Assembly (NCBI RefSeq): GCF_029945705.1
Contig: NZ_JAQSDC010000053.1
Location: 1-64,000, forward strand
DNA: 64,000 nucleotides
Reading direction: 5' to 3'
Source of the DNA: Methylotenera sp.
Lineage (GTDB): Bacteria; Pseudomonadota; Gammaproteobacteria; Burkholderiales; Methylophilaceae
In this document: positions 30,872 to 40,866 of the stretch, one piece after another
How positions within the stretch are numbered: position 1 is the stretch's first letter
How the letters are laid out: each line of letters begins with the position of its first letter
Notes under the pieces: generated by a model
What the model was told of the DNA's origin: nothing
The model's database searches: none
The model's input: the letters and a program-made list of their open reading frames with translations, nothing else
Made by a program: the position numbers and the translations under genes

Positions 30872-31771
30872 CTATTGCGTATGTTGCCGTACTAAATCGC
30901 TTAACCAATCCATAAAAATCCGAACCCGTTTAGAAAGATTTCGCCTATGCGGATACACTAAAGATAAGGGCATCGCTGGTGCACCAAAGTCCTTTAGTAT
31001 CTCCACTAACTTGCCTTCAGCGATAAGCTTGGCGCCACCGATTAACGGCGCTTGAATAATTCCCAAACCTGCCAAACAAGCGGCTTGATAGCCATCTGCA
31101 TTATTGACACTCAGCCGACTGGGCATTGGTATACGCTGACATGCTTCGCCATCCCAGTACTCAAACATATCAAACTTAGTGGCGGCATTGACACAATAAT
31201 GAATCAGCCAGTGTTTGCTTAAATCCTCTAAGCGCAACGGCACACCATGCTGCGCGAGATAGGCTGGGCTGGCATAATTGGTTTGCTTTAACACGCCGAG
31301 ATGCCGCACAATTAAGCCCGAATCTTGCAGTTTTCCTGTGCGTATCACGCAATCAAATCCTTCAGCAATTAAATCTACTTGACGGTCAGTACTGCACAAA
31401 TCCACCTGTAAATTTGGGTAGCGGTCTAGAAATTCTGGCAAATGTGGAATCACAATATTGTGTGCCATGGGGTATGACATATCAACACGAATCAGGCCGC
31501 GAATACTGGCATCTTCGGTTTGAAACAAGCTATCTAGCTCATCCATTTCAGCCAGCACATCTTTACCGCGTTCATAAAAAATCTGACCATCTGGCGTCAA
31601 TTGCACTTTACGCGTAGTACGATGCAGCAATTGGGTGCCAAGCCTGTTTTCTAATTGCTGCACAGCTAGAGATACGCTCGCCTTTGGCAAGCCAAGTGCG
31701 TCTGCCGCTTTGGTAAAGCTACCCAGCTCCGCCACGCGCACAAAGCGTTTTATTGCATCTGTATTTTCCAT
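30872..31771 (-). CDS. LysR-family transcriptional regulator
   Basis: LysR-type regulator of 299 residues from ATG at 31771. The N-terminal winged helix shows FVRVAELGSFTKAADALGLP and VSLAVQQLENRLG (about 10-45). A substrate-binding domain follows with RTGKLQDSGLIVRHLG. TTG at 31789 would add six residues but has less support. It is divergent from the short-chain dehydrogenase with about 113 bases between, the classic layout of a LysR regulator and its target. Inducer unknown. Confidence 0.93.
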   Translation of the reverse strand: MENTDAIKRFVRVAELGSFTKAADALGLPKASVSLAVQQLENRLGTQLLHRTTRKVQLTPDGQIFYERGKDVLAEMDELDSLFQTEDASIRGLIRVDMSYPMAHNIVIPHLPEFLDRYPNLQVDLCSTDRQVDLIAEGFDCVIRTGKLQDSGLIVRHLGVLKQTNYASPAYLAQHGVPLRLEDLSKHWLIHYCVNAATKFDMFEYWDGEACQRIPMPSRLSVNNADGYQAACLAGLGIIQAPLIGGAKLIAEGKLVEILKDFGAPAMPLSLVYPHRRNLSKRVRIFMDWLSDLVRQHTQ

Positions 31772-31884
31772 AGCACAGTCAATTGTCAATAATAAGTGAA
31801 CAGTATAATCATTTATTAAGCATTTATCACCCCATTGAATACCAATACGATAGCAACTTGCTCAATAACTCATGGAGAAATAAA

Positions 31885-32652
31885 ATGGTTCAGAAAACTC
31901 AAAAAATAGGCGTGATTACAGGTGGCAGTCGCGGACTTGGTAAGAACACAGCGCTAGCAATGGCAGCACAAGGCGTAGATGTGATTTTAACTTACCACAG
32001 TCAAAAAGATTCAGCTGAAGCCGTGGTAGCAGAAATCGATGCAATGGGACGTAAAGCCGTAGCACTAAAATTAGACGTGACTAACGCCTCTCACTTTGCC
32101 GGCTTTGCAGAACAAGTTTCACAAGCCCTAACGGTTAATTGGCAGCAGAACAGCTTTGATTTTTTAGTGAATAATGCGGGTGGCGGCGCTTATGCCTCTT
32201 TTGCAGAAACGACCGAAGCAATGTTTGACCAGATGGTCAATCTGAATCTCAAATCGGTATTCTTTCTCACTCAAAAATTATTACCGCTCATCAATAATGG
32301 TGGTCGTATCGTGAATATTTCCAGCGGTCTGGCGCGCTTTGCTATACCAGGTTACATCGCCTATTCTGCAATGAAAGGCGGTGTAGAGGTACTCACTCGC
32401 TTTATGGCAAAAGAGTTGGGCGCACGCAACATCACCGTCAATACGGTAGCGCCAGGTGCAATTGAAACAGATTTTGGTGATGGCCTTGTGCGTGATAATA
32501 AAGACGTTAACGCTTACATCGCCTCACAGACCGCATTAGGCCGTGTGGGCGTTGCAGATGATATTGGCCCGATGATTGCATCATTGCTATCAGAAAATAA
32601 TCGTTGGGTTAACGCGCAACGTATTGAAGTTTCTGGTGGGATGTTAATTTAG
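31885..32652 (+). CDS. Short-chain dehydrogenase/reductase (LysR-linked)
   Basis: NAD(P)-dependent oxidoreductase of 255 residues. The cofactor motif TGGSRGLG (12-19), NNAGG (96-100), catalytic S147 and Y160-x3-K164 (YSAMK) are intact. ATG at 31885 follows CATGGAGAAATAA, a good ribosome site; an upstream in-frame start at 31783 overlaps the LysR gene and is unlikely. It is similar to FabG-like reductases, but the substrate is unknown. It is probably controlled by the divergent LysR protein. Confidence 0.92.
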   Translation: MVQKTQKIGVITGGSRGLGKNTALAMAAQGVDVILTYHSQKDSAEAVVAEIDAMGRKAVALKLDVTNASHFAGFAEQVSQALTVNWQQNSFDFLVNNAGGGAYASFAETTEAMFDQMVNLNLKSVFFLTQKLLPLINNGGRIVNISSGLARFAIPGYIAYSAMKGGVEVLTRFMAKELGARNITVNTVAPGAIETDFGDGLVRDNKDVNAYIASQTALGRVGVADDIGPMIASLLSENNRWVNAQRIEVSGGMLI

Positions 32653-32763
32653 TCATGTAGATTTAATCCAGCCTATTGAAATAAGTTGGGATTACTAAAT
32701 ACGCGTTAAGTGAGCTTTGTCGCAATCGATTTGACGAGTACTTTAAGTAAAACTTCAAAAACT

Positions 32764-32872
32764 CGTCATTCCCGCGCAGGCGGGAATCTAGGCAGCTTTC
32801 AATATCACTTCTTTTTTACAACAATTACTATCATTGACATTTGACTGGATTCCCGCCTACGCGGGAATGACG
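32764..32872. repeat. Inverted pair of REP-like palindromes
   Basis: Two 25-base units, CGTCATTCCCGCG... at 32764-32788 and its inverse at 32848-32872, agree at 24 of 25 positions and are separated by 59 bases. Each unit is itself an imperfect palindrome (ATTCCCGC/GCGGGAAT). It resembles BIME/REP elements found in many Proteobacteria. It lies between the dehydrogenase (+) and priA (-), which converge, so it may also act as a transcription end. Confidence 0.85.
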
Positions 32873-32933
32873 GTAATTTAGGATTCACTCAACTCTTTAA
32901 ATTCGTACAAAGCTCTTGTTAAAAACAAGAACT

Positions 32934-35132
32934 TCAAAACTCTAATGGATCAACATCAATCGCCCATCTCGCTTTGTTGGCGATAGCTTGACCTCTCAAC
33001 TGACTCGCCAAGTTTCTAAGTAGCTTTTGCAGAGCACTTCTATTACTCGTTTGCATCAATACGTGGCCGCGCTCCATGCCTTTCAAACGTTCCATTTGCG
33101 GACGGATTGGATCGTAAACGGTGACTTCTGTGCTTAAACCTCTTGCTAATTTGAAGGCATGGTTTAAAAATTGCTGTACTAGTTGAAAGTCGTTGGCTTC
33201 TGCACGCAATAGCGCCATAAACACATACGGCGGAAACTGCACTTGTTCACGCTCTTGCAGCATGGCGTTGGCGTAGCTCACGTAATCTTGGCTGCGCAGA
33301 GCGTTGAATAGTACGTGCTCTGGAAACTGCGTTTGAATAATGACTTGCCCAGCTTTATCTGCCCGACCTGCGCGCCCAGCCACTTGCATCAGTTGCGCGA
33401 ACAAGCGTTCACTCGCCCGAAAGTCCGGGCTATGTAATGCGCTATCAGTATCAATCACGCCAACTAAGGTCAAATTAGGAAAGTCATGCCCTTTAGCGAG
33501 CATTTGTGTGCCCACCAAAATATCAATTTCTTGATTATGTACTTGATCTAAAATCTCAACCAAAGCATTTTTTCGGCTGATGCTATCGCGGTCTACTCGA
33601 GCGATTCGCGCAGTAGGTAGCAATTGCGCCAAGGTTTGCTCTAACCTTTGTGTACCATGCCCCGTTGGGTGTAAGTCTGCATTGCCGCAACTTGGACATT
33701 GCAATGGGATTTTTTGTTCATGCCCGCAATGATGGCAACGTAGTTTTCGTTGTCCTAAATGTACCACCAAGCGGCTACTGCAGCGTGTGCAGGGCGCAAT
33801 CCAATGACAAGCGGAACACAACAACACAGGCGAATAACCGCGACGATTAATAAACAATAAACTTTGCTCTTTACGTGCCAACCTGAGTTTTAAAGCAGCA
33901 ATCAATTGCGGCGTTAAACCCTGTTGCAAATTCACTTTAGTCGTATCGATACACTCAATATTAGGCAATTGCGCCGCCGTTACCGCGCGCTGATTTAAAC
34001 TAAGTAAATTATATTTATTTGCAGTGGCATTATGCCAGCTCTCTAGCGCTGGTGTAGCTGAACCCAGTACCACGGGAATATTCAAACGTTTGGCACGTAC
34101 CAAGGCAATATCACGCGCATGGTAGCGCATACTGTCTTGCTGTTTGTAGGAACCATCGTGCTCTTCATCAATAATAATGAGCTTTAAGTTTGGCAAAGGC
34201 GTGAAAATTGAAAGCCGTGTTCCGATGATGATTTTAGCCGTGCCAGATTGCGCCAATTGCCAATGATGTAAGCGTTCACTCTCGCTTAAATTACTGTGCA
34301 AACTCACTAATGGGATATTGATGAAACGGCTTCTGAAGCGAGACTCTAGCTGCGGCGTTAAATTGATTTCTGGTACTAACACTAGCACTTGAGCATCTTT
34401 AGCAGCTAAAAAATGCTGCATCAAACGAATATACACTTCAGTTTTGCCGCTACCCGTAATGCCATGTAATAACCAAGCTTTAAATTCGTTTGAACCTTGC
34501 ACAATTTGCTCAACTGCATGCGCCTGCTCATTATTCAAGTCTGGTTCAGAGGCTGATTGTTGTTCTAAAACACGCAGCACTGCCTGTACTTGCTGACTAC
34601 TTGCCCATCCATCTACAACCAACTGTTTCGCAGCTTTGCGTGCGCCGCTGGAAATGGCATCTAACTCAGACTCGGTCAGCAGTTCAGATGCTTGCAATGC
34701 CTCAAAAACGCGACGCGTGACCAATTGGCGTTTAGGGATTTGCTCTATCGTCTGCACGCGCCCTAACTCGGTTAATTGATAAGCGAATTGCTTACGCGAA
34801 ACGGCTGGCGCAATTTGCCGCAAACGTGAGGGTAGGGCAGCCAACAAAGCTTGTCCAAACGGATACTGATAATAATCCGCGCTAAACTTAATCAAATTTA
34901 ACGTTTCAGTATTAATTGGCAACTCGTCGGCAAACACCTGCGTCACTGGCTTGAGCTTTTCTATCGGAAATTCGCTAGTTTCAGCAAAGCCCATCACAAT
35001 GCCAATTTGGCTTCTACGTCCAAATGGCACAAGTACGCGCTGACCAATTTGTGCAACATGACCACCGCTCAAATAATCAAATAAGCGGTCTAAGGGCACA
35101 TCTAAGGCAATTTTTAGGATGGATTTGGGCAA
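32934..35132 (-). CDS. priA: Primosomal helicase PriA
   Basis: Superfamily 2 helicase that restarts stalled replication forks. It has 732 residues: a DNA-binding N-terminal domain, Walker A GITGSGKT (224-231), DEEH of motif II in IIIDEEHDGSYKQ, and eight cysteines in paired CxxC motifs (CSACHWIAPCTRC and CHHCG...CPSCG) that bind two zinc ions. The C-terminal helicase motifs GTQMLAKGHDFP and QVAGRAGRADK are conserved. It converges on the REP-like pair and is divergent from argS. Confidence 0.97.
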   Translation of the reverse strand: MPKSILKIALDVPLDRLFDYLSGGHVAQIGQRVLVPFGRRSQIGIVMGFAETSEFPIEKLKPVTQVFADELPINTETLNLIKFSADYYQYPFGQALLAALPSRLRQIAPAVSRKQFAYQLTELGRVQTIEQIPKRQLVTRRVFEALQASELLTESELDAISSGARKAAKQLVVDGWASSQQVQAVLRVLEQQSASEPDLNNEQAHAVEQIVQGSNEFKAWLLHGITGSGKTEVYIRLMQHFLAAKDAQVLVLVPEINLTPQLESRFRSRFINIPLVSLHSNLSESERLHHWQLAQSGTAKIIIGTRLSIFTPLPNLKLIIIDEEHDGSYKQQDSMRYHARDIALVRAKRLNIPVVLGSATPALESWHNATANKYNLLSLNQRAVTAAQLPNIECIDTTKVNLQQGLTPQLIAALKLRLARKEQSLLFINRRGYSPVLLCSACHWIAPCTRCSSRLVVHLGQRKLRCHHCGHEQKIPLQCPSCGNADLHPTGHGTQRLEQTLAQLLPTARIARVDRDSISRKNALVEILDQVHNQEIDILVGTQMLAKGHDFPNLTLVGVIDTDSALHSPDFRASERLFAQLMQVAGRAGRADKAGQVIIQTQFPEHVLFNALRSQDYVSYANAMLQEREQVQFPPYVFMALLRAEANDFQLVQQFLNHAFKLARGLSTEVTVYDPIRPQMERLKGMERGHVLMQTSNRSALQKLLRNLASQLRGQAIANKARWAIDVDPLEF

Positions 35133-35216
35133 AGTTATATTTAGAAAATCAACTGATTAAAGTAAAAATGGCGACAGTAGGTTAAAATAGCGGTTTTAGC
35201 ATGTAATGCAACTATT

Positions 35217-36887
35217 GTGAAAACACATCTTACCCAATTACTGACTGCAGCCGCAAAAACTATTGCGCCTGAATTTGAAGCGACTATTTTACTTGAACGC
35301 CCAAAATCTGCCGAACATGGTGATTTTGCAACCAATTTAGCTTTGGTTTTAGCTAAACCGCTCAAACAAAATCCACGCACCATTGCCGCGCAAATTCTCG
35401 AAGCATTGCCAGCCAGTGACTATATCGCGAAAACCGAAATCGCGGGCGCAGGATTTATTAACTTCTTTTTAAATGCACAATCGCAGCAAGCGGTTGTGAA
35501 CGATATTTTAAAAAGCGGCGCGAACTTTGGTCGCAATAATGTTGGTCAAGATGAAAATGGTAAGCCTCAAAAAGTTCAAGTTGAATTTGTTTCAGCCAAC
35601 CCAACAGGCCCATTGCATGTTGGTCATGGACGTGGTGCGGCAGTCGGCGATTGCCTGGCGCGCCTGTTAGATGCGAATGGCTGGGATGTCACACGTGAGT
35701 TTTATTACAACGATGCTGGCGCGCAGATCGATAATCTGACGATTTCAGTATTAGCGCGCTGTAAAGGCACTTCAACGGACGATGCCAGCTTTCCTGAGAA
35801 CGGTTACCGTGGCGACTATATTATGGACATCGCCAACGCTTTCTTGAATAAAGAAACCGTGACTGCCGATGATATGCAAGTTACCGCCAATGGTGATACT
35901 AGCGACGAGGACGCCGTGCGCACCTTTGCTGTAGCGTATTTGCGCCATGAGCAAGATTTAGATTTAAAAGCCTTTCAAATTAAGTTTGACGTATTTTCAT
36001 TAGAAAGTGCGCTCTACTCAGAAGGCAAAGTTGAAGAAACCGTGCAAGCGCTGATTAAAAGCGGTCACACCTATGAGTTAGACAATGCTTTATGGCTAAA
36101 AACCACAGATTTTGGCGATGATAAAGACCGTGTGATGCGCAAATCTGAAGGCGGCTACACTTACTTTGTACCAGATGTGGCTTACCATGCAGAGAAATGG
36201 AACCGCGGCTTTGTACGGGTGATTAACGAGCAGGGCGCTGACCACCACAGCACTATTACGCGCGTTCGTGCTGGCTTACAGGCTTTAGATGCTGGTATTC
36301 CAAGCGGTTGGCCAGATTATGTATTGCACCAAATGGTCACAGTGATGCGCGGTGGCGAAGAAGTCAAACTATCAAAACGCGCGGGTAGCTACGTAACGCT
36401 GCGTGATTTAATTGAAGAAGTCGGCTGTGACGCAACGCGTTACTTCTTGGCGGCGCGGCGTTCAGACTCACAATTGGTGTTTGATATTGATTTAGCAAGA
36501 GCACAAACCAATGACAACCCAGTGTTTTATATTCAATATGCGCATGCCCGTATTTGCAGCGTATTAGCCCAATGGGGCGGGGTGGCAACGCAGCTAAATG
36601 GTGTAGATTTAAGCCCGCTCAACAATCCGCATGAAACCGCGCTGTTGCAACACTTAAGCTCTTACCCTGAAACAGTTGCAAATGCCGCGACTGAGCTAGC
36701 ACCACACGTAATCGCTAATTACTTAAAAGATTTAGCGAGTGATTTGCATAGTTATTACAATGAATATAAGTTTTTAATTGAAGATGAAACCGTTAAACTA
36801 GCACGCTTAAGTTTGATTAGCGCTACGCAACAAGTCTTAAAAAATGGCTTAGATTTACTTGGCGTAAGTGCGCCCGAAAAAATGTAG
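35217..36887 (+). CDS. argS: Arginyl-tRNA synthetase
   Basis: Class I aminoacyl-tRNA synthetase that charges tRNA-Arg. The HIGH motif is HVGH (134-137) in [13 protein letters not shown]. The KMSKS region reads KLSKRAGS, and the C-terminal DALR-type anticodon domain includes QYAHARICS. It has 556 residues. The start is GTG at 35217. SPOR and dsbA genes follow on the same strand with gaps of 26 and 183 bases. Confidence 0.97.
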   Translation: MKTHLTQLLTAAAKTIAPEFEATILLERPKSAEHGDFATNLALVLAKPLKQNPRTIAAQILEALPASDYIAKTEIAGAGFINFFLNAQSQQAVVNDILKSGANFGRNNVGQDENGKPQKVQVEFVSANPTGPLHVGHGRGAAVGDCLARLLDANGWDVTREFYYNDAGAQIDNLTISVLARCKGTSTDDASFPENGYRGDYIMDIANAFLNKETVTADDMQVTANGDTSDEDAVRTFAVAYLRHEQDLDLKAFQIKFDVFSLESALYSEGKVEETVQALIKSGHTYELDNALWLKTTDFGDDKDRVMRKSEGGYTYFVPDVAYHAEKWNRGFVRVINEQGADHHSTITRVRAGLQALDAGIPSGWPDYVLHQMVTVMRGGEEVKLSKRAGSYVTLRDLIEEVGCDATRYFLAARRSDSQLVFDIDLARAQTNDNPVFYIQYAHARICSVLAQWGGVATQLNGVDLSPLNNPHETALLQHLSSYPETVANAATELAPHVIANYLKDLASDLHSYYNEYKFLIEDETVKLARLSLISATQQVLKNGLDLLGVSAPEKM

Positions 36888-36913
36888 TACCAATGTTAGG
36901 ACTTTAGAAAATT

Positions 36914-37552
36914 ATGAGTAGAGATTACAAACCAAGCCCTGAAAGAACCAAAAGCAGCAACAAAGGCAGTCCATTTTTAACAGGTCTATTGGTCGGCATT
37001 TTATTAGGCGTTGCGGCATCACTGAGCGTGGTGATGTTTATTAAAGGCGGCGATAGCCCATTTGGCGTGCAAACCGACAAAGAACCTAAAACGCCACTGG
37101 CAGATAAAATTGTTGCGGACACTAAAGCTGAAGCTGCAAAAGCCGCAGCTGAGAAAGACAAACAAGCGGCTGCAGACAATAGCGCTGAAAACGTAGATGA
37201 CAAAACACGTTTTGACTTTTACACGATTTTGCCGGGTAGTGAGAGTAAAGTAAGCAAAGAAGAAGAAGATAAAATCAAAGCAAACGACCAGCAACCAGTC
37301 GTGCAAAAAAGTTACTTTTTACAAGTAGGTGCTTTTCAAACAGATGAAGAAGCTGATAACTTGAAAGCTAAACTAGCATTGCAAGGTTTTGAGGCTGTAG
37401 TACAAACAGCGACAATTCCTGACAAAGGCATTTGGCACAGAGTGCGCGTTGGACCGTTAAGTGACTTAGACCAAATCAACAAAACTAAAAAAGACTTAAT
37501 TAGCAATGGCTTTAACGCTGACTTAATTAAAGTCAATAATGAAAACCAGTAA
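36914..37552 (+). CDS. SPOR-domain membrane protein (FtsN-like)
   Basis: Bitopic protein of 212 residues: a short cytoplasmic basic segment, one helix (about 22-45, FLTGLLVGILLGVAASLSVV), an alanine- and lysine-rich linker, and a C-terminal SPOR domain (about 130-208, YFLQVGAFQTDEEADNLKAK to RVGPLSDLD). SPOR domains bind denuded peptidoglycan at septa, so a role in cell division like FtsN is likely. It is 26 bases after argS, the usual place for such genes in Betaproteobacteria. Confidence 0.88.
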   Translation: MSRDYKPSPERTKSSNKGSPFLTGLLVGILLGVAASLSVVMFIKGGDSPFGVQTDKEPKTPLADKIVADTKAEAAKAAAEKDKQAAADNSAENVDDKTRFDFYTILPGSESKVSKEEEDKIKANDQQPVVQKSYFLQVGAFQTDEEADNLKAKLALQGFEAVVQTATIPDKGIWHRVRVGPLSDLDQINKTKKDLISNGFNADLIKVNNENQ

Positions 37553-37735
37553 GGTAGACAAATCACTATAGAGAGTAACTACAATTTTTGTAGATTGAAT
37601 TGTCAGCCAAATTAAAAGTCACACGTTCGTATGTAAGTAATGATTAGTGAATATCAATCATTAATGTAGATAGTTAAATTTTAGACCCCGTTTTTTAAAG
37701 ACGTTAATTAAACAAAGTTAAAAGGAAAGTTAAAG

Positions 37736-38380
37736 ATGAAAAAATTGTTGGCCGCATTAATGCTGTTAGCCTCATTCAATGTGTTGGCAGCAGACCCACA
37801 ATTGGGTCAAGAGTTTGATAAAACAGCAGAAGTCATCAATACAGACAACCCAGCTAAAATTGAGGTGACTGAGATATTTTGGTATGGCTGTATTCATTGC
37901 TATCACATGGATCCTATCCTCAACGCATGGGTAAAAAAATTACCAGCAGATGTAGCATTCAAACGCGTACCAGGCTTGCCTAATCCATCTTGGGCGCCTA
38001 TGGCAAAAGCTTTCTATGCTATGGAAGACTTAAAATTATCAGACAAATTACATACCGCTTTGTTTGATGCTGTGCATAAAGAAAAAGTGCTAGATCCGAC
38101 CAATGAAGTGGCTATTATTGATTGGATGACTAAAAAAAGCGGCTTAGATAAAGCTAAAGTAGAAGCAGCATTTAAATCATTCTCTATGAATAATAAATTG
38201 AACCAAGCGGCAAACTTCTTCCGTGCTTCTGGCGCAACTGGCGTGCCTAGTTTTATTATCAATGGTCAATTCATTACTTCTAGCACAATGGCTGGTGGTA
38301 ACGAGCAAGCACTTAAAACGGTTGATTATATTGTAGGAAACGTTCGCGCAAGCAAAGGTAAAGCTCCAGCAAAAAAGTAG
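37736..38380 (+). CDS. dsbA: DsbA-type thiol:disulfide oxidoreductase
   Basis: Periplasmic oxidase of protein thiols with 214 residues. A signal peptide (MKKLLAALMLLASFNVLA, cleavage near A18-A19) precedes the thioredoxin fold. The active site is C52-I53-H54-C55; E. coli DsbA has CPHC, so the proline is replaced by isoleucine, which may change redox potential. The cis-proline is P171 in GVPSFIING. ATG at 37736 follows AAAGGAAAGTTAAAG, a strong ribosome site. It ends near a Rho-independent terminator and has about 180 bases of its own upstream region. Confidence 0.93.
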   Translation: MKKLLAALMLLASFNVLAADPQLGQEFDKTAEVINTDNPAKIEVTEIFWYGCIHCYHMDPILNAWVKKLPADVAFKRVPGLPNPSWAPMAKAFYAMEDLKLSDKLHTALFDAVHKEKVLDPTNEVAIIDWMTKKSGLDKAKVEAAFKSFSMNNKLNQAANFFRASGATGVPSFIINGQFITSSTMAGGNEQALKTVDYIVGNVRASKGKAPAKK

Positions 38381-38462
38381 TTGAAGAATCAAACTGGTTA
38401 ACGTCTCTGTTCCATAGAGTGTTTAATCGGTGATTTTTACAAGACTTTAGCGCCAACCAATT

Positions 38463-38498
38463 AACCCGTTTCTGCCTCTTGGTATAAACGGGTTTTTT
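38463..38498 (+). terminator. Rho-independent terminator after dsbA
   Basis: Stem AACCCGTTT/AAACGGGTT (38463-38471 and 38486-38494) with a 14-base loop followed by six T. It lies about 80 bases after the dsbA stop. Confidence 0.8.
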
Positions 38499-38572
38499 AC
38501 GTCTATAATATTTATAGTCATTCGCCCACCTTTGCACAAAGGTTAAATTGATTTCATCAGCAAGGCACACAC

Positions 38573-39364
38573 ATGAAAGTTTTTATTACTGGCGCTTCTA
38601 GCGGCATAGGCGAGGCGCTTGCTACAGAATATGCTAAACGCTATGAAAATACAGACAGCACAATAGGACTAGTTGCCAGGCGTAGTGAGCACTTACAAAA
38701 GTTACAATTTAAGCTACAAGAATCCTACAAAGTTAAATGTGCCATTTACCCGCTTGATGTGCGCAATCATCAAGCGCTTGCCTCAGCCGCCACAGATTTT
38801 ATGCAGCAACATGGCACACCAGACATAGTGATTGCCTGCGCTGGCGTGAGCCGTGGAACGCTCACCGAACATGTTGAAGACATCGCCGCCTTTCAAGCGA
38901 TTATGGATATTAACGTCATGGGTTTGGTGCATACCTTTCAACCTTTTATTGAGTCTATGCGCAAGGCTGGGCAAGGTCAATTAGTCGGCGTTGCCAGTGT
39001 TGCTGGAATTCGTGGCTTGCCAGGCGCAGGTGCTTATAGCGCAAGTAAAGCGGCCGCCATCAGTTATTTAGAAAGCTTGCGCGTAGAAATGGCGCCAGAC
39101 AATATTGCCGTCACCACTATTGCGCCAGGTTATATTCGCACGCCAATGACAAACGTGAATCAATACAAAATGCCATTTTTAATGGATGCTGATGTATTCG
39201 CAGATAAGTTTGCCAATGCTGTTGAAAACAAACGCCGCTTCTGTGTGATTCCATGGCAAATGGGTTGGGTAGCTAGATTAATGCGCTTAATACCGCCATT
39301 TATCTGGGATTTTGCTGTGAAGAAAGCGCCTCATAAGAAACGCCTAGACTGGGATTGGCTATAA
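38573..39364 (+). CDS. Short-chain dehydrogenase/reductase
   Basis: SDR-superfamily oxidoreductase of 263 residues. The motifs are TGASSGIG (6-13), S142, and Y155-x3-K159 (YSASK). The C-terminal tail, with two hydrophobic segments and a basic end (APHKKRLDWDWL), suggests membrane association as in the YdfG/DltE-like SDRs. ATG at 38573. The last 22 codons are repeated in diverged form at 43207-43275, beyond the pqi operon. Substrate unknown. Confidence 0.9.
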   Translation: MKVFITGASSGIGEALATEYAKRYENTDSTIGLVARRSEHLQKLQFKLQESYKVKCAIYPLDVRNHQALASAATDFMQQHGTPDIVIACAGVSRGTLTEHVEDIAAFQAIMDINVMGLVHTFQPFIESMRKAGQGQLVGVASVAGIRGLPGAGAYSASKAAAISYLESLRVEMAPDNIAVTTIAPGYIRTPMTNVNQYKMPFLMDADVFADKFANAVENKRRFCVIPWQMGWVARLMRLIPPFIWDFAVKKAPHKKRLDWDWL

Positions 39365-39493
39365 ATAATCCCACAATAATGAATAGAATTTAACCAACTG
39401 TATTACTCTGCTTTAGCTTAGTTAATCCCTGTATCACCTTTTCTAAGTTATAGTTTAATTACAGACATCACTAAACATCGCTAAGCATAAACT

Positions 39494-40111
39494 ATGCATG
39501 AAATCCAAGATATGATTGCCTGTGAGCAGTGTGACGCCGTATTTCACAAACTGTCGCTGGCTAATGGCGAAATTGCGCGTTGCACGCGTTGTGGCGCTGA
39601 AATTGACCGTAATGCGCAAGAACGGCGTAATCACTTGCTGCCGTTGACCATCGCCAGCCTGATCATTTTTGTCATTGCTAATACCTTCCCAATTGTCCAA
39701 ATAGAGTTGCAGGGCTTAGTCAGCAAAACGACATTAATGGGTGCCGTATTGTCCCTAAGCACCGAGGGAGCCTCGCTGGTAGCGCTGCTGGTATTAGCAA
39801 CCACTATATTATTCCCATTCATGCAGATGCTGATCTTGTTTTACTTACTCATTCCATCAACCAGTTCAAATGGCCGTCCTGGATTTAGCTTATTGATACG
39901 TGTGATGCAAGTGCTCCGCCCTTGGGGCATGATAGAGGTATTCATGCTGGGCGTGCTGGTCGCGCTCATCAAACTATCAAACATGGCGACGATTATCCCT
40001 GGTATTGCTCTGTGGGCATTTTGCATGCTGACTGTCATGCTCACCGTCGTGGTATCGTTTAACCCACGCTACCTATGGCAGATAGAAATCTCTGAACAGA
40101 AGGCACGATGA
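39494..40111 (+). CDS. pqiA: PqiA-type membrane protein, first copy
   Basis: Four-helix membrane protein of 205 residues with an N-terminal zinc-ribbon (C10-x2-C13 and C30-x2-C33), corresponding to one half of E. coli PqiA, which carries two such modules in one chain. PqiA proteins work with the MCE protein PqiB in lipid traffic between membranes. Its stop overlaps the ATG of the second copy (ATGA), so the pair is translationally coupled. It is the first gene of the four-gene operon. Confidence 0.88.
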   Translation: MHEIQDMIACEQCDAVFHKLSLANGEIARCTRCGAEIDRNAQERRNHLLPLTIASLIIFVIANTFPIVQIELQGLVSKTTLMGAVLSLSTEGASLVALLVLATTILFPFMQMLILFYLLIPSTSSNGRPGFSLLIRVMQVLRPWGMIEVFMLGVLVALIKLSNMATIIPGIALWAFCMLTVMLTVVVSFNPRYLWQIEISEQKAR

Positions 40112-40845
40112 CAAATAAGGTGCGGGTTAACATTGCAATGCAAGCTAATGCTGAATCAAACGCTGAGTTTATAAGCACTAAATTCAAAACTGTCAGCAGT
40201 TTGGCCATGCTGGCCTGTCACCAATGCGGCAAACTCTGGAAAGATGCACAGGAAGGTGAATGTTGCCAACACTGCAACGCCACATTACACAGGCGTAAGC
40301 CAGATAGTCTTAACCGTACTTGGGCACTCCTCATTACCGCATGTATTATGTATATTCCAGCCAATATATTGCCTGTGATGATCACCAGCACCTTCTTTGA
40401 CACGCATCAGGATACCATTTTGAGTGGCATCATTTTCTTCTGGGTATCTGGAGATTGGGAGCTAGCAGCCATCGTTTTCATCGCCAGCTTTCTTGTACCC
40501 TTACTTAAATTAGCCTCACTATTGATATTAGTAATTAGCTCACAGCGGCAAAGTGTGTGGCGGCAACTCGAGCGTGCTAAGTTATATCGTCTATTAGAAA
40601 TCATCGGCCGCTGGTCAATGCTGGATGTGTTTGTCGTTTCTCTTTTAGTGGGTTTAGTGCAGATTCAGGGATTTGCCCAAATCACTGCTGGCGTCGGTAT
40701 AGTCGCTTTTGGCGCAGTCGTGGTATTAACCATGTTAGCCTCTCTTAGCTTTGATCCGCGATTAATATGGGACACTTCAAACTCCCTAACTTCAAGTCCG
40801 TCAGCTATAGTTACTGATGCCTCATACAAAAGTAATGCCAATTAA
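40108..40845 (+). CDS. pqiA: PqiA-type membrane protein, second copy
   Basis: Second PqiA half, 245 residues, with its own zinc-ribbon (C37-x2-C40 and C53-x2-C56) after a 30-residue polar leader, then four helices. It overlaps the first copy by four bases, and the pqiB start lies about 20 bases downstream. Together the two proteins should replace the single fused PqiA of E. coli. Confidence 0.88.
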   Translation: MTNKVRVNIAMQANAESNAEFISTKFKTVSSLAMLACHQCGKLWKDAQEGECCQHCNATLHRRKPDSLNRTWALLITACIMYIPANILPVMITSTFFDTHQDTILSGIIFFWVSGDWELAAIVFIASFLVPLLKLASLLILVISSQRQSVWRQLERAKLYRLLEIIGRWSMLDVFVVSLLVGLVQIQGFAQITAGVGIVAFGAVVVLTMLASLSFDPRLIWDTSNSLTSSPSAIVTDASYKSNAN

Positions 40846-40866
40846 AGACATGATGAAAGAAATGTG

